Shown: in pieces, positions 34,104 to 45,053 of the stretch
Layout of the letters: each line of letters opens with the position of its first letter
Numbering within the stretch: the stretch's first letter is position 1
Assembly: GCA_013289585.1 (NCBI GenBank)
Contig: JABCZR010000004.1
Span: 172,435-236,434 of the forward strand
Direction of reading: 5' to 3'
DNA: 64,000 bases
DNA from: Acidobacteriota bacterium
Lineage (GTDB): Bacteria; Acidobacteriota; Terriglobia; Acidiferrales; UBA7541
Program-made: the position numbers and the translations under genes
Notes under the pieces: model-generated
The model's input: the letters and a program-made list of their open reading frames with translations, nothing else
The model's database searches: none
What the model was told of the DNA's origin: nothing

Positions 34104-36752
34104 CTAACCGAGTGTTCCTTGCAGCACTTCGCGCAGCAACTCCTGCTTTTGTGAGGTGAGTTTCTTGCCCTGCGCCGTCAAATAGAAAACGTCAATGGCC
34201 TTCAGGCCTTCTGTATCGATCAGCGCGACTTCGATATTGCAACCCAGGCGTGCCAGGGCTGAGCCGATCTCATAGAGCAAGCCGGGATGATCCTGGGTGA
34301 CGATTTCCAGTAACGTGCTGTGCGCCGACGACGAATCGTCGAAATTGATGCGCGTCTCGATTGCGACTTTCGGAATTCGCGCGCGGCTCGCGCTCTCGCG
34401 GCCCTTCAACAGCGGCTCCAGCACGGCCTTTCCATTCAGGACGTCCGCCAGGCTCTTGCGAAATCTCGCAATCTCACCGGGATTCAGCTCCAGGGTACGG
34501 TGCAAATCCGCGAAGTGGAAAGTGTCCAGCACGACGCCCGCGGCATTGGCGAACGCATCCGCCTTGATGATGTTCATGCCCCATCCGGCAAGCACGCCGG
34601 AAATTGTGGCGAAGAGCGCCGGGCGGTCGGCCGTAAGCAACGTCAATGAGAAGGCGTGGCGCTCCGCCAGCACTTCGGTTTGCACCGGTTCGGCGTCTAG
34701 CTTCTGATATAGCGCGAAGTGCGCCGCAATTTCCGCCGCCGAATGAACCGCCAGATACCGCCGCGGGAATCCTTCGAGAAACCGCTCGATCTCTTCCGTA
34801 CCGGCGCCGCCTGCCAGTGCCTTCACGCGTTCGAGCAGTGGCAATTCGTCCGGCCCGTGCAAACGGTCACGATCCAGAGTCCGGCTGAAGTGATTCGAAG
34901 TAGCCACGAAGAGCTGCCACAGCATCTCCGCCTTCCATGGCGTCAGAGCTTCCGGATTGACTGCATGAATATCGGCGTAGGTGAGCAGGCACAATCGTTG
35001 TAGCCGCTCCTGTGTGCCCACGGATTCCGCAAATGCCGAGACGGTCGCCGGATCGAAAATATCCCGGCGTTGCACGGTAGCTGACATGTCCAAGTGATGC
35101 TCAATGAGAAAATGGACTTCCGTTTTCTCTTCCGGAGAGAGCTTCAACCGTTTTGCCGCGCTATCCAAAGCCGTGAGGCTGCCGGTCACGTGATTCTCCA
35201 CCGGCATGCCCTTGCCAACGTCATGGAGCAGCAACGAAAGAACAAGCAAGTCACGGCGCTCCGCGGTTTTCCAAAGCGGAGCGTAATGTGCTCCGCGCGC
35301 ATCGGGCGGAACCGCGAGTTCCTGCAGATGTTCGATGGTGCGCAGCGTATGCTCGTCCACCGTATAGCGATGATAAAAATCCCGCACCACGAGCGAATCG
35401 ATTTTTGAGAATTCCGGCAGGATTTCCGTGAGCAGCCCGAGCCGCTGCATCGGGCGCAGCGCCACGCCCGGATAATCGCAGCTGAGAATTTCGCGCAGGG
35501 TCGCCCAGGACATTTCCTTGTTGCGCGCCGGCAGTTCCGGATGCGTCAGGATGTAACCGATGCTGCGCTCCGCTTCGCGGCTGATCGGCGTGCCCGTGCG
35601 GGCCGCTTCGGCAAAGAGAGAATAGGTTATGGCGCGGTCCGCGAGCGCTGGAGCATCGAGGACTTCGAGCAAACAATCGCGTACCATGAAATATTTTCCG
35701 TGGTTGGGTTCTAGTTTGGCAGCACGCGCGGCGTTGAACAGCCGCTGGCGCAGCGTCAAAGGTACAGGTGCTTTTTGTTCCATGTACCGTAACAATTGCC
35801 GGTTCAGTGTCCGCGCATGACGGAAGTACAAGCGCATCCACTCCGCGGGAGTTCTCGCGATGCCATCACCCACGCCCAGCGCGCGCTCCGCGGCCGCGGC
35901 TTGCAGTTCGTAAGTCAGCGTGTTGTCGTTGCGGCCATTGCTGTAATGCAAAAAACAACGGATCGCACCCAAAAAAGCAAGTGCTGCGGCGGAAAGTTCT
36001 TCTTCCGCAGCCGTGTTTCGGCGCCGGTCGTCTTTCTCTTCCACGATCTGACGTAGCCATACGGCAGCTTGGTGATCGCGCATGCCGCCCGGCGACTCTT
36101 TGACGTTTGGTTCCAGGTGAAAGATGGTATTTCCGTAGCGGGTAATGCGTTCCTTGGTGAGACGGTGAAGCTGCGCCAGCAAAAACGGCCGCGCTTGTTT
36201 TTCCGATGCGGGCAAGACTTTGGAGTCCAGTTTTTCGAAGAGCGCTGCGTCACCCGCCAGAAACCTTCGGTCCAGCAGTGCCAGGTGGAATTCCGCATTG
36301 TCATCTTCGATGCGTTTGCATTCATCGAGCGTGCGGCCGGCTGAGCTCACGCGAAACCCCAGGTCCCACAACGTGCGAGAAAACTCCGCGATGAGCGAAC
36401 GTGATTCATGCTCGGCCTTTTCGCTGCCGAACAGAAAAAGTATGTCGAGATCGGAATAGGGGAAAAGCATCCTCCGTCCGTACCCGCCAAGTGCCAGCAG
36501 GCATAGCCCCTGCTGCGCTCCGTCATGGACGCGCAACAATTCCCCGAATACCTGCTGGATGTTGCGGTCCGCCAGTTCGCAAAGCGCCCGCAGCGTTTCT
36601 CGCGCACTGGTACCCACCTCAAATTGTTGCCGGATGCGTTGCCGTTCGGCCTCGGCTTGCGGGCCGAGCACGGACAAAGGAGTCGGGGAACCTGGCATTT
36701 TTTTGGCGGGTGGGATGCCTGAATCGAAACCGGGGCGCGCGGCGGTGGTCAC
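34104..36752 (-). CDS. glnD: PII uridylyltransferase/uridylyl-removing enzyme GlnD
   Basis: 882 aa from a GTG at 36752. Domains in order: nucleotidyltransferase (GGYGRRMLFPYSDLDILFLFG, with metal-binding Asp residues), GlnD helical region, HD phosphohydrolase (YTVDEHTLRTIEHLQ and LLLHDVGKG), and two C-terminal ACT domains (FSLTLLTADRPALFATISGVLAGWG and LEIVTQDHPGLLYEIGSALARLG). It modifies and demodifies the PII protein in response to glutamine. It is the last gene of amt-glnB-glnD, 56 bases after glnB, so all components of the ammonium-sensing circuit are together. Confidence 0.96.
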   Translation of the reverse strand: MTTAARPGFDSGIPPAKKMPGSPTPLSVLGPQAEAERQRIRQQFEVGTSARETLRALCELADRNIQQVFGELLRVHDGAQQGLCLLALGGYGRRMLFPYSDLDILFLFGSEKAEHESRSLIAEFSRTLWDLGFRVSSAGRTLDECKRIEDDNAEFHLALLDRRFLAGDAALFEKLDSKVLPASEKQARPFLLAQLHRLTKERITRYGNTIFHLEPNVKESPGGMRDHQAAVWLRQIVEEKDDRRRNTAAEEELSAAALAFLGAIRCFLHYSNGRNDNTLTYELQAAAAERALGVGDGIARTPAEWMRLYFRHARTLNRQLLRYMEQKAPVPLTLRQRLFNAARAAKLEPNHGKYFMVRDCLLEVLDAPALADRAITYSLFAEAARTGTPISREAERSIGYILTHPELPARNKEMSWATLREILSCDYPGVALRPMQRLGLLTEILPEFSKIDSLVVRDFYHRYTVDEHTLRTIEHLQELAVPPDARGAHYAPLWKTAERRDLLVLSLLLHDVGKGMPVENHVTGSLTALDSAAKRLKLSPEEKTEVHFLIEHHLDMSATVQRRDIFDPATVSAFAESVGTQERLQRLCLLTYADIHAVNPEALTPWKAEMLWQLFVATSNHFSRTLDRDRLHGPDELPLLERVKALAGGAGTEEIERFLEGFPRRYLAVHSAAEIAAHFALYQKLDAEPVQTEVLAERHAFSLTLLTADRPALFATISGVLAGWGMNIIKADAFANAAGVVLDTFHFADLHRTLELNPGEIARFRKSLADVLNGKAVLEPLLKGRESASRARIPKVAIETRINFDDSSSAHSTLLEIVTQDHPGLLYEIGSALARLGCNIEVALIDTEGLKAIDVFYLTAQGKKLTSQKQELLREVLQGTLG

Positions 36753-36808
36753 GTTGATGGCCCCGCGGTCACAGATCAGTCGACTGCTTGGCGGCCCAAA
36801 GTGAAACG

Positions 36809-38661
<1,853 letters not shown>

Positions 38662-38873
38662 AAGTGTGTCCGCTCCACTGACTCTGGATTCGACTGCCGG
38701 GACCGCCCCTTCGATGCCCCGGATTATACGCACCTCCCTCCGGTTTCGTTGTTTGAAATTTTCATTCCCAAGATTTGTTTTTCTGATACTGCTGCGTGCG
38801 CTGCGTTTTGCAGAAGCGCGCCTCGGAATGCTTCTGTCAGGACATCTTGCCGCCCAGATTGCGCTTATTGTTG

Positions 38874-40769
38874 TTACTGGGTTTCCCTGGGCGCGCCGAT
38901 CTTTTGCGTATCATCGACCGAAAACAAAAGAAAATGGCTGAAGCTATGGCGCCGGTGATACCTCTGCCCCATGAAATTGCAGTACCAGTCCGCGCTTTTT
39001 GGCAGCCACATCGCCGTTTTCGCCTTTTGAAATTCCACCGGGCCGTACTCGATCATCTGGTGGTCGCGAACCAGCCGGATTTCGGGTACCGACCGCACCA
39101 TGTCCGCTTCCATCGCCAGGATTTGCGAGTTTTCGGCGTCAATCCACGCGCGGCCTTTCAAGTGCAGTGGAAACGACATCCCGCCTACGCGATAGACACG
39201 CATCTCGCTCATCTCGCTGTCTTTCTGCCGGAAATGCACGACCCATGCCGGCCTGCCGCGCCACTCGCCGCGTCCCTCGCACTTGAATTCGTATTCTTCA
39301 CGGAAATCAGAATGAAAAACCAGCGCCAGCATTGGCAATCCCAATGTGGCCAGATGCGACGGGAAAGGCTGAGTCGAAACCGATCCATCGCGGTATTCCT
39401 GTACGTCCAATCCGCGCGCCCCGGTCTTGCGGATTGCTACCAGGTAATTGAACGATCGCGTTTCCTTCGATAGCCGTACTCCGAGCGGGCTCAGGCTCTC
39501 GTGTTCCATTTCTTCGGTTGCCGTGAACTGGTCCACATTTTTCACCAGTTCTTCCACGCGTGCTCCCGCCGCTTCCGAAACATCCTGCACAGAGCAGCTC
39601 GCCGCAGAATCCAAACTGAGTTTTTCGTCGTCCACGTCCGGAGGAGCCCAATTCGTTTCGATCACTGGGGCGATCGGCGGCATGGTCACGTCGCTCATGT
39701 TTGCCGCCTCAAGACGGGCAGGCGCGCTCGCCGCCCCGGGATGCGCCGCCACCGTTTCCGCCCTGGCTGCGTCGGCCGTGCGCAGCTGCTCGATGAGTTT
39801 CTTGGCCGTGGTCGCCTGCGGAACATTCGGCTGTTCGTGCACGAATCGTTCAAGCGTCGCCAGCGCTGCCTCTCGCTCTCCCAATGCTGCTTGCGCCTCG
39901 CCCAGGAGGAATCGCGTGCTGGCCGCTTTTTCCAGCCCCACGCGCAAAGCTTCTTCGCACTGTTCGCGCGACTTCTGATACTCGCCTTGCTGGAAGTAGG
40001 CAGCACCCGCAAGCCAGTGCGCGCGCCAAGAGTTGGGCCGCAGGCTGACGCTCTGTTCGAGCGCACCGAGCGCTTTAGGATAATCGTGCTGCAGGAATTC
40101 CACTTCGCCGAGCGCTTGCAACGCGGGCGCATGCTTCGGCGCCATTGCAACGGCCTTCTCCAGATAGACCCGCGCCTGTGCATTGTCGTGCCGCCGCATG
40201 CACAGCAGCCCCATCAGGTAATTCACGTCGGGAAATCCCGGCGCCAATTGCATTGCGCGCTTCAAGTGTGTCTCAGCTTCATCCAGCCGGTCGGCCTGCA
40301 GCGCCTCCAGCCCTTTTTCCGTTTCCTTCAGCGCCTTGGGCGCGAGAATCGGGTCGCCGGGCGCCTGCTGCGTTCCTGCCGTGCCGGAATCCGGAACCAT
40401 CGTTATGTCAATGTTTTCCGTCTCATTGTCGGCGGCGATGATCGCCTGTGCCTGCGCCTCGCGATATCCCGGCGCGCGCACTTCCACCTGGTACTCTCCC
40501 GCATGTAATCCGGTGAAGAGCGCCTGTCCCGCGTCCGTTGTGGGCACCGTAACGTTGGTTAGCTGGCTGGGGGAGCGCACCGTGACCATCGCGCTTCGCC
40601 CGATCGGGGAGCCGTCCGGCTCATGCACCCGCACCACAATTTGCCCACTGGCCCCGCCCGGCGTTTGCCCTGGGAACTGCCCAAGCGCGGCCTTTGGCCA
40701 CACTATTAGAACTATGCTGGAGAGAAGAAATGCCAGCCTCCAAGGCAAGCGCCGGAGCCCCCACTCCAT
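38874..40769 (-). CDS. Exported carboxypeptidase-regulatory-like / TPR protein
   Basis: 631 aa. A signal peptide (LAFLLSSIVLIVWPKAALG) leads to a CarboxypepD_reg-like beta-sandwich (about 42-125: IVVRVHEPDGSPIGRSAMVTV, GLHAGEYQVEVRAPGY), then about five TPRs (150-340), and a C-terminal region of about 250 residues (EYEFKCEGRGEWRGRPAWVVHFRQ, LKGRAWIDAENSQILAMEADM) common in acidobacterial outer-membrane-associated proteins but without a named function. It is divergent from the STAS gene. Probably a periplasmic or outer-membrane scaffold. Confidence 0.85.
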   Translation of the reverse strand: MEWGLRRLPWRLAFLLSSIVLIVWPKAALGQFPGQTPGGASGQIVVRVHEPDGSPIGRSAMVTVRSPSQLTNVTVPTTDAGQALFTGLHAGEYQVEVRAPGYREAQAQAIIAADNETENIDITMVPDSGTAGTQQAPGDPILAPKALKETEKGLEALQADRLDEAETHLKRAMQLAPGFPDVNYLMGLLCMRRHDNAQARVYLEKAVAMAPKHAPALQALGEVEFLQHDYPKALGALEQSVSLRPNSWRAHWLAGAAYFQQGEYQKSREQCEEALRVGLEKAASTRFLLGEAQAALGEREAALATLERFVHEQPNVPQATTAKKLIEQLRTADAARAETVAAHPGAASAPARLEAANMSDVTMPPIAPVIETNWAPPDVDDEKLSLDSAASCSVQDVSEAAGARVEELVKNVDQFTATEEMEHESLSPLGVRLSKETRSFNYLVAIRKTGARGLDVQEYRDGSVSTQPFPSHLATLGLPMLALVFHSDFREEYEFKCEGRGEWRGRPAWVVHFRQKDSEMSEMRVYRVGGMSFPLHLKGRAWIDAENSQILAMEADMVRSVPEIRLVRDHQMIEYGPVEFQKAKTAMWLPKSADWYCNFMGQRYHRRHSFSHFLLFSVDDTQKIGAPRETQ

Positions 40770-41067
40770 GATTATTCCGTCCCTAAGGCCACTCGTGTTC
40801 GTCTACTTTCCATCCGAAAAGCGCGCCTGTCAATCGTTTCGAAATGTTGGCGGGGTATAGCGGCTGTCTCTGCTGGTTTGAGCAAAGCGCTATTCACTGG
40901 TTGACTGCCTTGGAGTATCTGCGCGGTGGTCCCGCAGGGAATTGTCCCACGGGGGCTGGATATTGCCATACGCTCTCCTTGCCCCCTGCCCCCGCTATCG
41001 TATAATGCAGCGCGGGCAGCAAGGCGCCTCTGATCTTGCAGCCCGGGAAAGTGTCCCAATCCCGAAC

Positions 41068-41424
41068 ATGACGGAACGTCCCCCCATGGAGATCAACGTT
41101 CGCCATTCCGGTGCCGTGTCTATTCTCGAAGTTCACGGCCGACTCACCATTGGTGAACCCAGTGAGCAGCTTCACGACGCGCTCAACTCCGTGATCCACG
41201 CCGGCGCCAACAAAGTCGTCGTCGTCCTGAACGGCATCCCGCAAATCGACAGCTCCGGCATCTCCACGCTCGTGCGCATTTCCATCAAACTTGCCCGCGA
41301 AGGCGGTGTGCTGCGCCTCGTCTGCGGCCCAGGCCGCGTCCGCGACGCCCTAACCGTCACCCGCCTCGTCGAAGCCATCCCCACCTTCGAATCCGAACCT
41401 GCCGCCCTCGCCAACTTTGCCTAA
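41068..41424 (+). CDS. STAS-domain anti-sigma factor antagonist
   Basis: 118 aa from the ATG at 41068 (ATG at 41086, MEINVRHSG, also possible). It is a single STAS domain: VSILEVHGRLTIGEPSEQLHDAL, VVVVLNGIPQIDSSGISTLVRI (the phosphorylatable Ser in DSSG) and GGVLRLVCGPGRVRDALTVTRL. Such proteins bind anti-sigma kinases in partner-switching circuits. No kinase or sigma factor is adjacent. The next gene starts 12 bases after its stop, so the two are probably cotranscribed. Confidence 0.92.
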   Translation: MTERPPMEINVRHSGAVSILEVHGRLTIGEPSEQLHDALNSVIHAGANKVVVVLNGIPQIDSSGISTLVRISIKLAREGGVLRLVCGPGRVRDALTVTRLVEAIPTFESEPAALANFA

Positions 41425-41436
41425 CTGAGACCGATA

Positions 41437-42273
41437 ATGAACCGCTCTGCTGCTTTCTTGTCCCGCCTCATTCTCACGATGATGTGCCTATCGTTCGCCG
41501 TCCCACTCCATTCTGCGGACAAGGATAAGGAGCTGAAGCGAGCTGTCGAAGCGCTCGCGGAGAACGTAGCTAACCTCAAACTTCAAAAACTTTATGTCCC
41601 CGATTTTCTTACCCCCGGCCCCGTCAGGACCGACAGAGGCGCCAATTTGGCCGCTGTCCTCGCGAAGTCGCTGTCCGAGCGCGCAAGAAAGAGATTTGAG
41701 GTCCTCGATCGTTCCGTCGTTCAGCGTTCTTACGATAGGCTAAACCTCACGGCCCATGATCTGGAAGAAAGTGAAGTTCTGACCAGGCTGGGCGTTGAGA
41801 ACGGTGCTGATGCGATACTCTGGGGCAAGATTTCGCAAACAGTGAAAGAAATCACCGTCGACCTTTCGCTGTCGGACGCCAGTTCAGGAAAAGTCTTGTA
41901 TTCCCTACAATATCAGCAGCACAGAACGCCACAATTTGAAGCCCTATTCCCAGCCGAATCGGATTCGGCTGGCCGTGTTTTCTACTTTTCCGGCTTTGAC
42001 GGTGTGGGAGTTCCCAAGCCTATCCACTCGCCGCCACCCAGCTATACGGATGAGGCGAGGCGCCGCAAGCTCAACGGGACGGTTCTGCTCTCCGCGGTCC
42101 TCACCATTCAAGGGAGGGTGGAACAGGTGCGCGTTGTCCAATCTCTTGAACCAAGTCTAGATCAAGCCTCCATCGACATAATGCGAGTATGGAAGATTAA
42201 TCCCGTTAAGGATGCTGCTGGCAATCCGGTGCCAGTTCGCGTACCAATAGAAACAACGTTCAAATTGTATTGA
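41437..42273 (+). CDS. TonB C-terminal domain protein with CsgG-like N-terminal domain
   Basis: 278 aa. A signal peptide (LILTMMCLSFAVPLHSA) is followed by a region resembling the CsgG/TolB-N-like nucleoside-hydrolase fold (KLYVPDFLTP, LAAVLAKSLSERARKRFEVLDR, GADAILWGKI), and a C-terminal TonB domain (PSYTDEARRRKLNGTVLLSAVLTIQGRVEQVRVVQSL, then IDIMRVWKINPV). It lacks a proline-rich spacer and TM anchor, so it is not a standard TonB. It could be an envelope protein using the TonB fold. It directly follows the STAS gene. Confidence 0.82.
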   Translation: MNRSAAFLSRLILTMMCLSFAVPLHSADKDKELKRAVEALAENVANLKLQKLYVPDFLTPGPVRTDRGANLAAVLAKSLSERARKRFEVLDRSVVQRSYDRLNLTAHDLEESEVLTRLGVENGADAILWGKISQTVKEITVDLSLSDASSGKVLYSLQYQQHRTPQFEALFPAESDSAGRVFYFSGFDGVGVPKPIHSPPPSYTDEARRRKLNGTVLLSAVLTIQGRVEQVRVVQSLEPSLDQASIDIMRVWKINPVKDAAGNPVPVRVPIETTFKLY

Positions 42274-42355
42274 TGTGTCTTGGTTGAATCGTGGGCCGTG
42301 AAGGACCGCCCAAACCGCATTCTCATCGAGACCATACCGCGTGTTGAAAAAAACT

Positions 42356-42943
42356 CTACCCGCCCTTTTTCAATTCCGCGAGCACCAGCTTCGCCAATTC
42401 CTTCAGCGTCTCAAACACGCCGACACCCTGAATCGCCACGCCTTCCAGCACCGGCTCGCCCTTTTTCTGCAGTTGCTTCGTCAACTCCGCCACGGACATG
42501 GCATTCGGCAAATCGCGCTTGTTCAACTGCAGCACGTAAGGGATCGTCGTGAAATTCAGATTGTGCTCTTTCAAATGTTCCTGCAGGTTTTCCATCGTTT
42601 CGAAATTCGCGTCCAGCCGCTCTTCCTGCGAATCCGCCACGAACACCACGCCGTCCGCGCCCTTTAAAATCAGTTTGCGGCTTGCCTCATAGAACACCTG
42701 TCCGGGAACGGTATATAAATGAAAGCGTGTTTTGAACCCGCGCACGGTCCCAAGATCCAATGGCAGAAAGTCAAAGAACAGCGTGCGGTCCGTCTCCGTC
42801 GCCAGGGAAACCATTTTCCCCTTTTGGTTTTGTCCCGTGTGGTCGTAAATCCACTGCAGGTTCGCGGTCTTTCCGCCCAGACCTGGACCGTAGTACACCA
42901 GCTTGCAGTTTATTTCGCGAGCAGGAAAATTGATGAAAGGCAC
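42356..42943 (-). CDS. mglA: MglA-type small Ras-like GTPase
   Basis: 195 aa. Motifs: P-loop [10 protein letters not shown] (about 18-27), switch region with [14 protein letters not shown] in place of the canonical DxxG, base recognition NKRD (about 146). MglA proteins set cell polarity and control motility in Myxococcus and are found in many Acidobacteria. No MglB (Roadblock) partner is adjacent. It is divergent from the TPR gene at 43176. Confidence 0.92.
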   Translation of the reverse strand: MPFINFPAREINCKLVYYGPGLGGKTANLQWIYDHTGQNQKGKMVSLATETDRTLFFDFLPLDLGTVRGFKTRFHLYTVPGQVFYEASRKLILKGADGVVFVADSQEERLDANFETMENLQEHLKEHNLNFTTIPYVLQLNKRDLPNAMSVAELTKQLQKKGEPVLEGVAIQGVGVFETLKELAKLVLAELKKGG

Positions 42944-43175
42944 GTTGTCGTCAGCCAGAACTCGGTCACAAACTTATAGCATACGCGGCGCAGGCAGGCC
43001 AGTCTCCCACCCCGTCTGTCACCTGCTGCATACTCTCACACACAGTTTCCGCGATTATCCTCGAATCTCCACGCTCTATTTTCAACCTTTGCCACCGGGA
43101 GGTAACTCGCCCCGCCTTCGCCCTCCCTTTTACCCCACGTTGACGCGCGATACTTGCTCTGCTAGCATGCGCTTC

Positions 43176-43811
43176 ATGGCAAAGGTGCGTAAGACCTCAG
43201 CGCGCTCATCTGGCAGTTCCAAGGGCGGCCTGCGTGGTCAGTCTAAGTTGAACAAAAAAAAGACTTTAAATCCTCCTCCGCCGGCCCAGCGCGGAGGCGT
43301 CGAGCTCGTCGATCCCCGCGTTCAAGCGCAGCTCAAAGTTTACGATGAGGCGTTGTCGCTCTTTCACCAGCAGAAATTCGCCAAAGCCAAGCAAGAACTC
43401 GAAAAAGTTTTGGAGGGCCCCAGCAAGGAGCTCGCCGATCGCGCCCGCATGCACATCAATATCGCCGAGCAGCGCATGAAGCCGAGCGCCGAGCAGAACC
43501 CCCGCACCGCCGACGAGCATTATCAGCGCGGCGTAGCCATGATGAACATTGGCCGGTGGGATGATGCGCGCGAGAGCCTGCAGAGAGCCCGCAAAGCCGC
43601 GCCGAAGGCCGATCACATTCACTACGCGCTGGCCGCGCTCGATTGCCTTACTGGGGAAGCCGATTCCGCGATGGCCAATCTCAAGGTCGCCATCCAGTTG
43701 CGCGCCGAGAACCGCTTCCATGCCCGCAACGACGAGGATTTTGCCTTTCTCCAGGAAGACCCCCGCTTCACCGAACTTCTCTATCCAGAGAAAGACGGCC
43801 TCGCCAATTGA
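43176..43811 (+). CDS. TPR-repeat protein
   Basis: 211 aa from the ATG at 43176 (MAKVRKTSARSS); an ATG at 43167 is also possible. The basic, Ser-rich N-terminus and Pro stretch (LNPPPPAQRGG) show no signal peptide, suggesting a cytoplasmic protein. TPR-like helices follow (KVYDEALSLFHQQKFAKAKQELEKVL, DEHYQRGVAMMNIGRWDDARESLQRARKAAP) and it ends with RNDEDFAFLQEDPRFTELL. No enzyme signature. Confidence 0.85.
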   Translation: MAKVRKTSARSSGSSKGGLRGQSKLNKKKTLNPPPPAQRGGVELVDPRVQAQLKVYDEALSLFHQQKFAKAKQELEKVLEGPSKELADRARMHINIAEQRMKPSAEQNPRTADEHYQRGVAMMNIGRWDDARESLQRARKAAPKADHIHYALAALDCLTGEADSAMANLKVAIQLRAENRFHARNDEDFAFLQEDPRFTELLYPEKDGLAN

Positions 43812-44001
43812 TTTAGCTAGGGCAGGCTTCAGGCTGTCCGCCTCATTACATGCCCAGCCCATTTACCCGCGCATGTTCCTGGTCAATGCAATCGGAAAGC
43901 AAAGTGCCGTTCCTTCTCTCTGTGGACCCAGCGTTCTCCGTAAACTCTGTGTATGATTCATTCTGTAGAATGATCAAGTTCTGTTCTACACCGGATTTTC
44001 C

Positions 44002-45039
44002 GTGAAGAAACGTACGCACAGTTCGAATACCGTCCACCGCAGTTTCCGCGTTGTCGCCCTCGGCGGCGGCACCGGCCTCTCCACCCTACTTCGCGGACTC
44101 AAGGAACACGTCATCCGCCGCACAGACGAGTACCCTACTTCCGAGCGCCCCATCTCGGACCTCGCCGCCATCGTCACCGTCACCGATGACGGCGGCAGCT
44201 CCGGCCGCCTGCGCCGCGAAAACCGCATCCTTCCTCCCGGCGACATCCGCAACTGTATGGTCGCTCTTTCGAAAGATGAAGCGCTTCTCGGACGTCTTTT
44301 TCAATACCGCTTCCACGCCGGACGCGGACTCGTCGGCCACAACTTCGGCAACCTTTTCCTCGCCGCTCTCACCCATGTGACCGGCGATTTCACCGAAGCC
44401 ATTCGCGTCAGCAGCAAAGTCCTGGCCACCCGCGGCCGCATTTTTCCTTCAACTCTTTCGAACGTTCAGCTCGTCGCCACGCTCGAAAATGGACGCATAG
44501 TTCACGGCGAAACGCGCATCACCGCCAGCCGCGCCCCCATCAAGAAACTCAAGCTCTCTCCCGCCCGTGTCCGTCCGCTTCCCACTGTCATCGAAGCCAT
44601 CAAGCATGCGGACCTCATCCTCCTCGGGCCCGGCTCCCTCTACACCAGCATCCTCCCCAATCTCTTGATTCCAGAAATCGCCAACGCGATTGCCAAATCC
44701 AAAGCCCCTCGAGTCTACATTGCCAATCTCATGACCCAGCCCGGGGAAACCTCCGGCTATGCCCTTGCGGATCATCTTGGCGCTATTCAGAAGCACGTCC
44801 GGCCCCGCGTGATCGATTGGGTCGTCGCCAATCGCCAGCCCGTCTCGCCCGACGTTGCTCGCCGCTATCGCGCGCAGGGCGCTGAGCCTGTCGCCATTGA
44901 TCTCCTCGCGCTCCAGAAGCTCGGCTTCCGCGTGATCCTCGACAATCTCCTCGAAGAGCATGGCGTCATCCGTCACAACACCCGCCGCCTCTCCCGCTTG
45001 CTACTCGAGGAGTTTCTTCGCGCGTCGGATCGCTCCTGA
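44002..45039 (+). CDS. yvcK: YvcK/CofD-like gluconeogenesis factor
   Basis: 345 aa from a GTG at 44002. The family signature is complete: ALGGGTGLSTLLRGL at the N-terminus, VTVTDDGGSSGRLRR, PPGDIRNCMVALS, LVGHNFGNLFLAALTHVTGDF and GPGSLYTSILPNLLIP. YvcK proteins bind UDP-sugars and are needed for growth on gluconeogenic carbon and for cell-wall homeostasis. RapZ and WhiA, its Gram-positive neighbours, are absent. It is convergent with the glycosidase-like gene, 14 bases apart. Confidence 0.95.
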   Translation: MKKRTHSSNTVHRSFRVVALGGGTGLSTLLRGLKEHVIRRTDEYPTSERPISDLAAIVTVTDDGGSSGRLRRENRILPPGDIRNCMVALSKDEALLGRLFQYRFHAGRGLVGHNFGNLFLAALTHVTGDFTEAIRVSSKVLATRGRIFPSTLSNVQLVATLENGRIVHGETRITASRAPIKKLKLSPARVRPLPTVIEAIKHADLILLGPGSLYTSILPNLLIPEIANAIAKSKAPRVYIANLMTQPGETSGYALADHLGAIQKHVRPRVIDWVVANRQPVSPDVARRYRAQGAEPVAIDLLALQKLGFRVILDNLLEEHGVIRHNTRRLSRLLLEEFLRASDRS

Positions 45040-45053
45040 AGTCTCGTCCTCGG

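Noticed and set aside
39501..40508. 335-codon + frame opposite the TPR protein
   Set aside because: Shadow of TPR-coding sequence; no start signal.
40942..41067. N-terminal extension of the STAS protein
   Set aside because: The added residues are not STAS-like and lack a ribosome site; start set at 41068.
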